DNA of 64,000 bases from Brasilonema sp. CT11 (GCF_017982655.1 NZ_JABXYX010000034.1:1-64000), one strand, 5' to 3'. Positions 19,476-28,997 are shown, numbered from the stretch's first letter. The notes: generated by a model from the letters alone, not told the origin. Numbers and translations are program-made.

Positions 19476-21107
19476 ATGGACAAACTACAATTGCTAACAA
19501 AGTCAAATCCTCCAACTTGGTTAAAAATTTTGGTAATTAGCCTGATTGGTTTAGGTATTTTCTTTCGCTTTAGTCATTTGGGACAAAAAGTTTATTGGTA
19601 CGATGAATCTGCTACATCGCTGGCAATATCTGGTCATACCCTAGCCGAGGTCAAACAAGAAGTTTTTAACAATTGGGACAATAGTAAAGACGTAATTCTT
19701 GTCAATACCTTAGACAAATATCAACACATTAATCCAGATAAATCTGTAGTTGATACAGTGCGTTACTTAATAACTTCAGATCCACAACATCCACCTTTGT
19801 ATTATGTGATGGTGAGATTGTGGGCGCAGGTCTTCGGTGATTTTCCGGCAGGAGTCAGGAGTTTATCAGCAGTAATTAGTTTGTTGGTATTTCCTTGTGT
19901 GTATTGGCTGTGTTTAGAGTTGTTTGAGTCACCACTAGTTGGGTGGGTAGGAATGGCTGTGATGGCGGTTTCTCCCTTGCAGGTTTTCTTTGCTCAAGAT
20001 GCACGAGAATACGGTTTATGGATGGTGACGATTCTAGTATTCAGTGCTGCTTTATTACGAGCCATGCGCCGAGAAAGTGGCTGGAGTTGGGTTGTGTATG
20101 CTCTTACCCTAGCCTTAGGATTGTACACTCATTTATTAACAGCTATGGTAGCGCTAGCTCATGGCATTTATGTAGTTATTACGCAAAAGTTTCGTTTCAA
20201 CACAACCCTGCGTAATTATCTAGTAAGTTCCATTGCGGCTGGCTTAATGTTTTTACCCTGGCTCATTGTACTCATTACCCAGGTTCATACTGCCACAAAT
20301 CTTTTGTCATGGATAACATTTAAAACAGATAGTATTTTCGACTTAATTGGTATTTGGCTCAGTCGGATTAGTAGAATATTTTTTGATTATAATTTAGCTT
20401 CCGATAATGCTTGGATTAATAATTTACCTTCAGAAAGCCCTTTATATTATAGTCTTTCTACAATAATCTTTATTTTAATATTATTTATTTTTATTATTGC
20501 TTTTTTCAAAGTTTATTTATCAAATAAAATCGGTTTATTTATTGCTTTACTAGGAGGAATTCCAGGTTTAACATTGCTTTGCTACGACCTAATTTTTGGA
20601 GGTATTCGCTCCATTCATTTTCGCTATCAGTTACCGTTATACCTCAGCATCCAAATTACTGTGGTCTATATTTTAGCTTTCCATCTTGTCTGGGCGAAGA
20701 ACTGGCAAAAAACCCTTTGGCAACTCATGTTGGTGGGATTACTCACTTGTGGACTAGTTTCTGATGTAAAATTTTTTCAGGCTGAAGCTTGGTGGCCGCA
20801 AATAGGTGGCAAGAATTTGTTAGCAATGAGTCAAATTATTAATCGATCTAATAGTATTTTATTACTGAGTAACAAAAATGATTATAATTTGGGAGTTATC
20901 CTCACATTAAGTCATAATTTAGAGCCAACAACTCCCTTACTTTCCATACAAACTAACCAATTACCAATGATGGATCAAGATGACAAATCAATTTTCTTCT
21001 TTGACGACCTAGAAAATAGTTTAGCCTCTCAACTTCAACAGGATAAAAGTAACTCACTGAAACTAGTGTACCCTCTTGAAGGCTTTTGGCAACTTGATAA
21101 AAATTAG
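19476..21107 (+). CDS. GT39/ArnT-like polyprenyl-phosphate-dependent glycosyltransferase
   Basis: 543 residues, about ten or more membrane helices, and the acidic pair in the first outer loop (KVYWYDESATSLA, residues about 41-53) that marks the GT-C fold PMT/GT39/ArnT families. The loop QHPPLYYV and QDAREYGLWM are also typical. Such enzymes move a sugar from a polyprenyl phosphate to an acceptor on the outer face of the membrane. It follows the oxygenase by 20 bp and precedes a gtrA gene. A paralogue at 34171-35790 shares WLK/RxL...FFRF, YWYDE and the HPPLYYV block. In this context it may glycosylate the peptide after export; a role in cell-surface polysaccharide is the alternative. Confidence 0.82.
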   Translation: MDKLQLLTKSNPPTWLKILVISLIGLGIFFRFSHLGQKVYWYDESATSLAISGHTLAEVKQEVFNNWDNSKDVILVNTLDKYQHINPDKSVVDTVRYLITSDPQHPPLYYVMVRLWAQVFGDFPAGVRSLSAVISLLVFPCVYWLCLELFESPLVGWVGMAVMAVSPLQVFFAQDAREYGLWMVTILVFSAALLRAMRRESGWSWVVYALTLALGLYTHLLTAMVALAHGIYVVITQKFRFNTTLRNYLVSSIAAGLMFLPWLIVLITQVHTATNLLSWITFKTDSIFDLIGIWLSRISRIFFDYNLASDNAWINNLPSESPLYYSLSTIIFILILFIFIIAFFKVYLSNKIGLFIALLGGIPGLTLLCYDLIFGGIRSIHFRYQLPLYLSIQITVVYILAFHLVWAKNWQKTLWQLMLVGLLTCGLVSDVKFFQAEAWWPQIGGKNLLAMSQIINRSNSILLLSNKNDYNLGVILTLSHNLEPTTPLLSIQTNQLPMMDQDDKSIFFFDDLENSLASQLQQDKSNSLKLVYPLEGFWQLDKN

Positions 21108-21175
21108 AAAGCTTGAATACTGGTATATGTGATTGTTGAAGTCTCAAGAAAAACTATGAAGGAAGTAAAATTTGC

Positions 21176-21646
21176 ATGAAGCAATATATGAATTATTTTA
21201 ATACTGTCGTTGTCAATTACAAAGCTCCATTATCTACTTATTCAGTACTTTTCAGTCGCTTTACTCGCTTTGCTGTAGTTGGTTTAAGTGGAGTACTTGT
21301 AGACTTAGGGACATTCTATTTCTTGCATAGCTCATTGTGTTTTACGTTAACTATGAGTGCTATGCTTTCAACAGAAATAGCAATTATTAATAATTTTATT
21401 TGGAATGATTTATGGACGTTTAATGATGTATCTTATCAGTTAAAAAATAATCACAGATTGCAACGTTTGCTTAAGTTTAATCTAATTTGTTTAGTTGGTC
21501 TTGTTTTAAATAGCCTAATTGTAAGTTTGCTATTTTATAAATTCCAAGTGAATGAATACATAGCTAAATTGATGGCGATCGCTTGTGTAACACTTTGGAA
21601 TTTCTGGCTCAACCTGAAGATAAACTGGCAACAAGTAAGAGAGTAG
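21176..21646 (+). CDS. GtrA-family membrane protein
   Basis: 156 residues with four predicted membrane helices (RFAVVGLSGVLVDLGTFYFL; SAMLSTEIAIINNFIWND; LKFNLICLVGLVLNSLIV; LMAIACVTLWNFWLNL). The FAVVGLSG start and the central NNFIWND segment are GtrA signatures. GtrA proteins are thought to flip polyprenyl-linked sugars across the membrane for GT-C glycosyltransferases. The neighbouring GT39 gene is the obvious partner. Confidence 0.83.
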   Translation: MKQYMNYFNTVVVNYKAPLSTYSVLFSRFTRFAVVGLSGVLVDLGTFYFLHSSLCFTLTMSAMLSTEIAIINNFIWNDLWTFNDVSYQLKNNHRLQRLLKFNLICLVGLVLNSLIVSLLFYKFQVNEYIAKLMAIACVTLWNFWLNLKINWQQVRE

Positions 21647-21668
21647 TTCTAGATATCTAAGAAAAATT

Positions 21669-22808
21669 ATGTTAAAACCACTAGTAATGTTTGGGTACAG
21701 TTTAGTTTTTCTAATAACTATATTTTTTACTTCCGGCTTTTTAAATATAGTTTTACCCTATTCCCAAACTATCCAAAATCTTGGGGAAATCAGTGTTAAA
21801 TGGCAATATTTCACTGAACATAAAAATGATTACAATGCTATTTTTCTGGGGCCAAGTACTACTTACTTTGGCGTAGTACCAAAATTATTTGATGAGTACA
21901 TGACAAAACAGGGTAAAAGTGTAAAATCTTTTAACTTTGGGATATCAGGTGCAAACGTCTCAGAAATAGATTTTTATTTACAGAAAATTCTGGCATTAAA
22001 ATCAGCAAACTTAAAGTGGATATTTCTAGACTGTTCAGTTGACTTATTTACAAACTTTGCTTCTACTTCTGCTCAGGAGATATACTGGCATACTCCTAGC
22101 AAAACATTAGAAAATTTTCAGTTAATTTTGGAATCATCAATCGATAGCTGGACAGTCAAAGTTCCCTATTTATACGCGAACTTCCAAAGCTTTATTTACC
22201 AATGGCTGGGTCTCGGTCAGCTTGCTAATTTTTGGCAAGAAAGAATATTAAATTTAGATTTATCTAATGCAGATCCATTAGCAAAAGTATCTGAAGATAA
22301 ACTCTTACAAGAATCAGGGTATTATGCCATAGATTGGCAGAAAAAAGCAGAGAAATGGCAGACACTGTTCCGAGCAAATGGATTAGATAGTTATCTCAAA
22401 AATCTCAAAAATGAACAAGTAAAGTTAGCTAATTTAAATTCAGAAGATGTCTTCAATAATTCATCCACAATATATGGAGTGCAAATGATGAAAAATATTG
22501 TTGCCCGGATTGAACAATATCAGCAAATTAATAAAAATAAAATTGACGCTATATTTTTCATTCCTCCCCTTTTAGAAACTGATTCCAACCACTCTGCGCT
22601 TTACAAAGCTTACGCATCAGGATATATCAATACTTTATTTGCTTTTAATAATCCTAATAATTTTCCTAATTTATATGCAGTAGACCGCCGAATTGATAGC
22701 GCACATCTTAACCATCAAGGAGCAAAAGAATTCACTTTTTTACTAGGATCACAATTTAATCAACATTTAAATAATTCAGAAAAGAAACTGGTAAGTTCTA
22801 GGAGTTGA
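21669..22808 (+). CDS. Membrane-anchored SGNH-hydrolase-like protein
   Basis: 379 residues. An N-terminal membrane segment (about 5-30) is followed by an SGNH-like domain: the nucleophile-type block AIFLGPSTTYFG near residue 60, a G-loop-like FNFGISGANVSE, and a late RIDSAHLNHQGAKEF that supplies Asp/His. Proteins of this type next to MBOAT genes act in O-acylation of exported glycans (AlgJ/AlgX, DltD-like roles). Here GPS replaces the usual GDS. It lies 22 bp after gtrA and 39 bp before the MBOAT gene, so the pair probably works together. Confidence 0.68.
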   Translation: MLKPLVMFGYSLVFLITIFFTSGFLNIVLPYSQTIQNLGEISVKWQYFTEHKNDYNAIFLGPSTTYFGVVPKLFDEYMTKQGKSVKSFNFGISGANVSEIDFYLQKILALKSANLKWIFLDCSVDLFTNFASTSAQEIYWHTPSKTLENFQLILESSIDSWTVKVPYLYANFQSFIYQWLGLGQLANFWQERILNLDLSNADPLAKVSEDKLLQESGYYAIDWQKKAEKWQTLFRANGLDSYLKNLKNEQVKLANLNSEDVFNNSSTIYGVQMMKNIVARIEQYQQINKNKIDAIFFIPPLLETDSNHSALYKAYASGYINTLFAFNNPNNFPNLYAVDRRIDSAHLNHQGAKEFTFLLGSQFNQHLNNSEKKLVSSRS

Positions 22809-22847
22809 ATAACAAATTCAATAACTATTAGTACAATGTAAATAAAT

Positions 22848-24368
22848 ATGATATTCACAGAATTTCGCTTTGTATTTTTCTTTTTAGTTGTGTTATGCGT
22901 TTATTGGGCTTTGCAGAAACACAATCATCGTAAATGGTGGCTGCTAGTTTGTAGTTATATCTTCTATAGTGCTTGGGATTGGCGTTTCCTGTTTTTACTG
23001 TTGCTATCAACAGTGATTGATTACTTTGTTGGTTTAATGCTCTCTAGACCACAGATTAGTGATGTGTCAAGCAAAGAAATTACCAAGTCTGACGTAGTAC
23101 AAAAAGCAGAAACTACAGGTTTGGGGTATTGGAATGCCTTGCTGAACAAGCCACAAAATCAGCAGCAACGCAAGGCATGGTTGATACTTAGTTTAGTAGC
23201 GAATTTAGGAATATTAGGTTTTTTTAAATACTACAACTTCTTCAGCGATTCTGCTGTTAACTTGTTAAGTTTTTTGGGTTTACCTATCAGCCTGAAAACC
23301 ATGAATATTATTCTCCCAGCAGGAATTAGTTTTTACACTTTTCAAACTCTGAGTTATTCCCTTGATATCTATCTAGGTAAACTCAAACCTGTGAAAAACT
23401 TTTGGGATTTTTCTCTCTTTGTAACTTTTTTTCCGCAACTGGTTGCGGGACCAATTGTTCGTGCATCTACCTTTTTACCCCAACTGCTAACCCCAAAAAA
23501 TTTAAGCAAGGTAGATTTTCGGGGATGTTTCATGCTGTTTCTTGTAGGGTATTTCAAAAAAGCCTGCATTTCAGACAATCTTTCTCCTGTAATAGAACAG
23601 TATTTCCAGAATCCAGAAAATTATACTTTCGTGAGTTGTTGGATTGCTGTTATTTCTTTCGTCATACAAGTATACTGTGACTTTTCTGGTTATTCTGATA
23701 TGGCGATAGCCTCTGCCGGTTTACTTGGATACAAACTACCTCTCAACTTTAATTTTCCCTACCTTTCTAGTAATATCACTGAGTTGTGGCAACGCTGGCA
23801 CATTACCCTCTACAGTTGGTTGCGAGATTATGTCTATATTCCTTTAATGAGAAAGCGACCAAAAGCTCAACGAACAGAACTATTTGAATATAGAAATCTT
23901 CTCATTTTGATGCTTCTATCAGGACTCTGGCATGGAGCTGCTTGGCATTTTGTAGTTTGGGGAGGATTAAATGGAATCGCTTTAATTATTCACAAGCAAT
24001 GGTCATCTATAATCGCTCCTTATAAGGGATTATTACCACTAAGAAAGATGCTAGGTATTCCCCTAACAATGTATTGGTTTTGTGCTTCTGCCATCTTCTT
24101 TCGGAGTAATGATATTAGCAGTGCTATACAAATAGAAAAATCCTTTTTATTCTTGACTTCTCTTGGCTCTGAAAATATTAACATCCAAATTGCATGGATT
24201 TTTGTACCTTTAATTATCCTCCACTGGGCAGCTTATAAAGGTTGGTTTACTCAATGGTGGCGTCAAATTCCTAGCTGGAGTTTTGCTGTTGTTTTTGGGG
24301 TATTGGTTTCCGGCTTATTTCGGCTGACAGTTATCAGTCCTCAACCCTTTGTTTACTTTCAGTTTTAG
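22848..24368 (+). CDS. MBOAT-family O-acyltransferase (AlgI/DltB-like)
   Basis: 506 residues, polytopic. It opens with FTEFRFVFFFLVVLCVYW, has the AlgI-type block NITELWQRWHITLYSWLRDY and the catalytic His region LSGLWHGAAWHFVVWGG. MBOAT proteins carry acyl groups across the membrane to extracellular acceptors. With GT39, GtrA and the SGNH protein it forms a compact set fit for adding a sugar and then an ester. Aeruginosin 865 is a known family member with both a fatty acid and a sugar, so a role in this product is reasonable but not shown. Capsule acetylation is the alternative. Confidence 0.87.
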   Translation: MIFTEFRFVFFFLVVLCVYWALQKHNHRKWWLLVCSYIFYSAWDWRFLFLLLLSTVIDYFVGLMLSRPQISDVSSKEITKSDVVQKAETTGLGYWNALLNKPQNQQQRKAWLILSLVANLGILGFFKYYNFFSDSAVNLLSFLGLPISLKTMNIILPAGISFYTFQTLSYSLDIYLGKLKPVKNFWDFSLFVTFFPQLVAGPIVRASTFLPQLLTPKNLSKVDFRGCFMLFLVGYFKKACISDNLSPVIEQYFQNPENYTFVSCWIAVISFVIQVYCDFSGYSDMAIASAGLLGYKLPLNFNFPYLSSNITELWQRWHITLYSWLRDYVYIPLMRKRPKAQRTELFEYRNLLILMLLSGLWHGAAWHFVVWGGLNGIALIIHKQWSSIIAPYKGLLPLRKMLGIPLTMYWFCASAIFFRSNDISSAIQIEKSFLFLTSLGSENINIQIAWIFVPLIILHWAAYKGWFTQWWRQIPSWSFAVVFGVLVSGLFRLTVISPQPFVYFQF

Positions 24369-24408
24369 TGTGCAATAAAGCAAATAAAGAACCATAGAGA
24401 CGTAGATA

Positions 24409-24860
24409 ATGCTAGTTGTTGCGTGGTTGCGAAAAACCCTTCAAGTAGAGTTACCTATAAGCTGTTTGTTTGATTATCCAACGATAGTGGAGGTAAATCG
24501 GCAGATTTCAGAATACCGCGAAAATTAGTTGAGACTCCTAACTCCATCTCTTAAACCATTACTCCGGACAAAAAAAGAGTTGTCAATTTCTTTGACTCAG
24601 CTGCAGTTTTGGGTATTAGCTCAATTAAATCCGGGTATTTCCGTCTATAACATTCCCCTGGCTTATCGGTTGACGGGTTTACTCAATGTCACAGCCCTAA
24701 CACAAAGCATCGTTGAAATTGTGCGTCGTCACGAAGCCTTGCGAACTACTTTTGCGATCGCAGAGCCGTAACTCAGTTTCTATTGTTACTTGAACTGATA
24801 ATTACTAATCCCGAATCTGGTCTGAGTGAACTTTCCTTATTATTTCACAAGCGTAATTCT
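24409..24860 (+). pseudogene. Decayed NRPS remnant (PCP end + condensation-domain ends)
   Basis: Three NRPS pieces lie in a row. 24409-24525 encodes the last half of a carrier domain (LRKTLQVELPISCLFDYP) and ends at TAG 24526-24528. 24529-24771, in the same frame, encodes the first 80 residues of a condensation domain (SLTQLQFWVLAQLNPG, EIVRRHEALRTTF), close to the second C domain of AerG. From 24771 in another frame comes the C-domain tail (ELIITNPESGLSELSLL). The middle of the C domain, including HHxxxDG, is gone. It is thus a multi-hit pseudogene with an internal deletion, perhaps a lost terminal module, lying before the MFS gene. Confidence 0.82.
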
Positions 24861-24932
24861 CCATACCGTGCTATCTAAATACACATATTAATTATTAAAA
24901 TATACAAAATCCTGATTTAGAAAACAAAAATT

Positions 24933-26339
24933 ATGTCAAACATGATGATGGAAGAAACAAAGCTGACTATTTTGCGAGAAATGCGACTATTTCTCGTTGT
25001 TTGGGTAGGACAGTTGATTGCCCTAATTGGTTCAACTACCACTGGCTTTGCCTTAGATCTCTGGGTTTACAATCGCACTGGATCAGTCACCCAGTTTGCA
25101 TTTGTATCCCTGTTCAATACTCTACCTTACGCTTTAATTTCCCCTATAGCCGGATCTCTGGTAGATAGGTGGGATCGCCGTAAGACAATGATTATCGCTG
25201 ATCTGTTGGCGTGTTTAGGAACGATCGCGATCGGCGTTTTATTCATCATGGGTCGGTTAGAAGTTTGGCACATTTACCTAGCCAATACCTTCACTGCTGT
25301 TTTTATGGCTTTTCACGCACCTGCTTATACAGCATCCACAGTCTTACTAGTACCGAAACAGCACCTCACCCGTGCTAACGGTCTGATGAGTCTGCTGTAT
25401 GGCATTTCCATCATCATTGCACCAACTCTAGGAGGTATTCTACTTAGTATTGTTCATTTGCAAGGGATTATTCTGCTTCACATCGCCAATGTTTGTATTG
25501 CTGTTGTCTCCCTAATGCTAGTCAGATTTCCACAAGTCAATACAACTGCTATTGTAACCGCCAAAAGTTCATTGCTAAATGAAATAACCTACGGATTTAA
25601 ATATTTGATCACTAGACCAGGACTGCTAGGACTAATGTTGTTCTCTGCTTCCAGCCTTTATCTGGTGGGAGGGATTAATGTCATAACTATACCTCTGGTG
25701 TTAAATTTCGCTTCCGTAAACGTTCTAGGAACTATTATGTCGCTATTTGGCATTGCGCTTTTAACTGGTGGCTTGCTGATGAGTATCTGGGGAGGGCTAG
25801 AACGAAATGTATATGCGATCTACGGTTGTATGCTTTTGAATGGTATATTTATTTTCATAGCCGGTGTGCAACCTTCTCTTATCGTCTTCACTGTGAGCAT
25901 TTTCTTATTCTCCTTGACACAACCAATAGTTTTTAGTTCTACGCAAGTTGTGATTCAAAATAAAGTAGAACCGAGCGTACAAGGTAGAATTTTTGCACTC
26001 AAAGGAGCAATTGAAGCTGCAGCTTTACCTATAGGTCAAATCACGATTGGGGCTTTAGCTGAGAAAGTTTTTGAACCCTTAATGGCTACTAATAGTTATT
26101 TCGCAGGAAGCATTGGACAAATCATCGGTGTTGGGTCAGGTCGTGGTATGGGACTTCTACTAATGATGATGGGAGTATTGACAATTTTAGGAACCTCTAT
26201 GGCCTACTTATACCCTCGCCTACGGTTTGTCGAAGATGAACTGCCTAATGTTAGTCATGCAGTGGCGATCTCTCCTGATACAATTTATAGAGCGTGCGAT
26301 CAATTAAATCCAGACCCTTCTGAAAGCCAAGCTTTTTAA
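24933..26339 (+). CDS. MFS transporter, probable product exporter
   Basis: 468 residues, about twelve membrane helices. N-terminal VWVGQLIALIGSTTTGFALD and the loop 2-3 motif GSLVDRWDRRKTMI are typical of EntS/MFS_3-type drug and siderophore exporters. In cyanobacteria this MFS type often sits behind, or fused to, NRPS modules; here it follows the NRPS remnant by about 70 bp. Likely exporter for the peptide. Start ATG 24933; further in-frame ATGs follow within four codons (MSNMMM). Confidence 0.84.
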   Translation: MSNMMMEETKLTILREMRLFLVVWVGQLIALIGSTTTGFALDLWVYNRTGSVTQFAFVSLFNTLPYALISPIAGSLVDRWDRRKTMIIADLLACLGTIAIGVLFIMGRLEVWHIYLANTFTAVFMAFHAPAYTASTVLLVPKQHLTRANGLMSLLYGISIIIAPTLGGILLSIVHLQGIILLHIANVCIAVVSLMLVRFPQVNTTAIVTAKSSLLNEITYGFKYLITRPGLLGLMLFSASSLYLVGGINVITIPLVLNFASVNVLGTIMSLFGIALLTGGLLMSIWGGLERNVYAIYGCMLLNGIFIFIAGVQPSLIVFTVSIFLFSLTQPIVFSSTQVVIQNKVEPSVQGRIFALKGAIEAAALPIGQITIGALAEKVFEPLMATNSYFAGSIGQIIGVGSGRGMGLLLMMMGVLTILGTSMAYLYPRLRFVEDELPNVSHAVAISPDTIYRACDQLNPDPSESQAF

Positions 26340-26672
26340 CTTTAAGTATGAATTAAGCAATAAGAGCTATAATTTTTAATTAGCAGGCTTTATAGTACTA
26401 ATTCATGACCAGTCCTAATATTTGAAAACACTATCTATATGTTTCAATAAATCTACACGCACAAGGAATCAAAATCTAGTTTATGGGCTTAAGTGGTGCA
26501 GATTAAATCACAATTTTAGAGTACTATAGCAAAAATTATAAAAGTTTTTCAAGTCAGTAATTTATAGAGAAATCTTTAGTGAGATACTGCATTTTCATGA
26601 GAGTAACTTTTATAAAGTGGCGGATGTTGTCATAATTTTTCATCCAAAAATCTAGTCAGTTTATTTTAGAAT
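26340..26672. other. Intergenic region, 333 bp, A/T-rich
   Basis: No gene seen. It probably holds the promoter of the ABC transporter gene, but no convincing -35/-10 pair could be chosen by eye. Confidence 0.4.
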
Positions 26673-28703
26673 ATGCAAATCAAATCTGTTACCAATCAAT
26701 CCTTAATGAACGATACTTCTCCTCCATCTGCTAATAAATTTTGGGATAATCTAAAAGTTATCGCCGTCTCTTACTGGTATCCAACAGAGTCTGGGGAAAG
26801 AGCATTTCCAGAGGTGCTTCGTATGTGGGGAATGCTCATTCTCCTGATTATATTAATTGTTGCACTGGTGAGCGTAGCTGCCTTTAATAGCTTTGTTACT
26901 CGCTACTTAACCGATGTCATTGAAGAGAAAGATTATTCTGGCTTTATTAAGACGCTAGTGCTTTACAGTGCTGCTCTTATCTGTGTAACACTCTTAAATG
27001 GATTGTCGAAATTTGTTAGAAAAAAAATTGCATTTGATTGGTACAAATGGTTAAATAATCGCATATCATTAAAGTATTTAAGCAATCGTGCCTATTATAG
27101 AATAAACTTTAAATCTGATATAGATAACCCTGATCAACGAATATCCCAAGAAATCGAACCTTTGACCAGTAATGCTCTCTCGTTTTCAGCTACTTTTCTA
27201 GAAAAAGTGCTAGAGATGACGACTTTTTTAGTAATTCTTTGGTCAATATCCCAATTTATCTCAATTGTTTTGGTTGTTTATACGATTATAGGCAATTTAA
27301 TTGCTTTTTACTTGGGTCAACAACTAAATAAAATTAATCAAGAAGAACTAGAACTTAAAGCAGAATACAGTTATTGTCTGACTCATGTTCGTAATCACGC
27401 TGAATCGATAGCTTTTTTTCAGGGAGAAAACCAAGAATATAATATAATTCAACGCAGATTTGATAAACTGCTAAAAAATATTTTACGCAAGATTGATTGG
27501 GAGAGAAATCAGGAGTTTTTTGACGGAGCATATAAGTCTGCTATTCAAATATTTCCATATCTGGTACTTGCACCTTTATATATAAGTGGTCAAGCTGATT
27601 TCGGAGAAGTTGTCCAAGCCAGTATAGCTGCTAATCAGTTTGCCTCAGCTCTAGGAACATTAATTAGGGAATTTGGAAATTCTGGACGATTTTCTAGTTA
27701 CGTTGAGCGTTTATCAGAATTTTCCGAGGCATTAGCAGAAGTTAGCAAACAACCAGAGAATGTCACTACCATTAAAACAATAGAAGAAAACTGTCTGGCA
27801 TTTGAGAATGTCACATTACAAACGCCTAACTATGAGCAGGTCATTGTCGAAGATTTATCACTTTCTGTTCAACCAGGAGAAGGTTTATTAATTGTGGGAC
27901 CGAGTGGTCGAGGTAAAAGTTCTCTGTTGAGGGCGATCGCTGGTTTGTGGAATGCAGGAACTGGTCGTCTGGTGCGACCTCCGCTACAAGAAGTTTTATT
28001 TTTGCCCCAACGTCCTTATATAATTTTGGGAACTTTACGCGAACAGTTACTTTATCCTAATACAAATCGTCAAATGAGCGATGTAGAACTCGAAGAAGTT
28101 TTGCAACAAGTCAACCTGCAAAACTTGCTAAGTCGAGTCGAAGGCTTTGATACAGAAGTTCCTTGGGAGAACATATTATCGCTGGGAGAACAACAACGCC
28201 TTGCATTTGCACGATTGCTTGTTACTCATCCTAGGTTCACTATATTAGATGAAGCAACGAGTGCTTTAGATTTGAAGAATGAAGGACATTTGTATCAACA
28301 GTTACAAGAGACCAAAACAACTTTTATCAGTGTTGGACATCGAGAAAGTCTATTTAACTATCATCAATGGGTTCTAGAACTTTCACAAGATTCCAGTTGG
28401 CAACTTGTGACCGTACAAGATTATCGGACTCAAAAAGCAAAAGAAATTGTCACTAATCCTTCTGAAAAAGCTCAAATTACAATAGATGATTCTCCCAAGA
28501 ATGAATCCCAAATCCAGCCAGAAGTAACGGCAGAAATAGGCATAATCGAAGGGCTTTCTCATAAAGAAATACAGATATTAGCAGACTATTCACTTGGCAC
28601 CGTTAGAAGCAAGGCAAGCAAAGGCCAATCCATCACTACTAAGGACGGCTTAACCTATGGCTATAATAAAGATCCAAAGGTATTGAAATGGGTGAGAGTT
28701 TAG
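26673..28703 (+). CDS. ABC exporter (ABCD/SbmA-type membrane domain fused to ATPase), AerN/McyH-like
   Basis: 676 residues. Membrane domain about 50-360 of the ABC_membrane_2 (YddA/ABCD) type with EEKDYSGFIKTL; ATPase about 390-575 with Walker A GPSGRGKSS, signature LSLGEQQRLAFARL, Walker B FTILDEATSALD and switch His in VGHRESL. Half-transporters of this kind recur in cyanobacterial peptide clusters (McyH, AerN). A C-terminal extension of about 80 residues (ending TTKDGLTYGYNKDPKVLKWVRV region, 655-676) is not part of the ABC core and is unassigned. ATG 26673 is used; ATG 26706 is also possible. Confidence 0.86.
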   Translation: MQIKSVTNQSLMNDTSPPSANKFWDNLKVIAVSYWYPTESGERAFPEVLRMWGMLILLIILIVALVSVAAFNSFVTRYLTDVIEEKDYSGFIKTLVLYSAALICVTLLNGLSKFVRKKIAFDWYKWLNNRISLKYLSNRAYYRINFKSDIDNPDQRISQEIEPLTSNALSFSATFLEKVLEMTTFLVILWSISQFISIVLVVYTIIGNLIAFYLGQQLNKINQEELELKAEYSYCLTHVRNHAESIAFFQGENQEYNIIQRRFDKLLKNILRKIDWERNQEFFDGAYKSAIQIFPYLVLAPLYISGQADFGEVVQASIAANQFASALGTLIREFGNSGRFSSYVERLSEFSEALAEVSKQPENVTTIKTIEENCLAFENVTLQTPNYEQVIVEDLSLSVQPGEGLLIVGPSGRGKSSLLRAIAGLWNAGTGRLVRPPLQEVLFLPQRPYIILGTLREQLLYPNTNRQMSDVELEEVLQQVNLQNLLSRVEGFDTEVPWENILSLGEQQRLAFARLLVTHPRFTILDEATSALDLKNEGHLYQQLQETKTTFISVGHRESLFNYHQWVLELSQDSSWQLVTVQDYRTQKAKEIVTNPSEKAQITIDDSPKNESQIQPEVTAEIGIIEGLSHKEIQILADYSLGTVRSKASKGQSITTKDGLTYGYNKDPKVLKWVRV

Positions 28704-28842
28704 TACCATAGTTCCGTTTTACGTAGTCAAATATAAACAGACCACTACACACGGTTTTAAGCAACACTAGTTTTTTCGCGTTCACGACAGAACACAGGTG
28801 TTATTCGCCGCTGCAAGGGAGGGATTCTTTAGTGGACAGGGG

Positions 28843-28873
28843 GACAGCCGTTTTTGACACAAAAACGGCTGTC
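28843..28873. repeat. Perfect 13-bp inverted repeat inside the AAA-like pseudogene
   Basis: Arms GACAGCCGTTTTT (28843-28855) and AAAAACGGCTGTC (28861-28873) around a 5-nt loop. It lies where the gene should encode GQPFLTQKLCQLV, so it is more likely a mutation templated by the left arm than a terminator. Confidence 0.6.
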
Positions 28874-28959
28874 AATTAGTCACACTTGCTGCTTTAGAAA
28901 CTTCTACCCAAATCATTACCTAAGCTGCGGGAACTGAAGGATTTTGGATAGAGCAATTA

Positions 28960-28997
28960 GTGCGATAGCTTCGCTGCTGCGCTCCGCGCAGATCACG
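28960..28997. repeat. Palindromic repeat, short relative of the copy in aerB
   Basis: GTGCGATAGC, GCTGCTGCG and GCGCAGATC are shared with 6794-6879. Inserted in the AAA-like pseudogene between IEQLVR and IIQHWES. Confidence 0.65.

Noticed and set aside
28843-28873. Hairpin as terminator of the ABC transporter gene
   Set aside because: No T tract on the plus strand after the stem, 140 bp from the stop, and the sequence reads as decayed GQPFLTQK codons.
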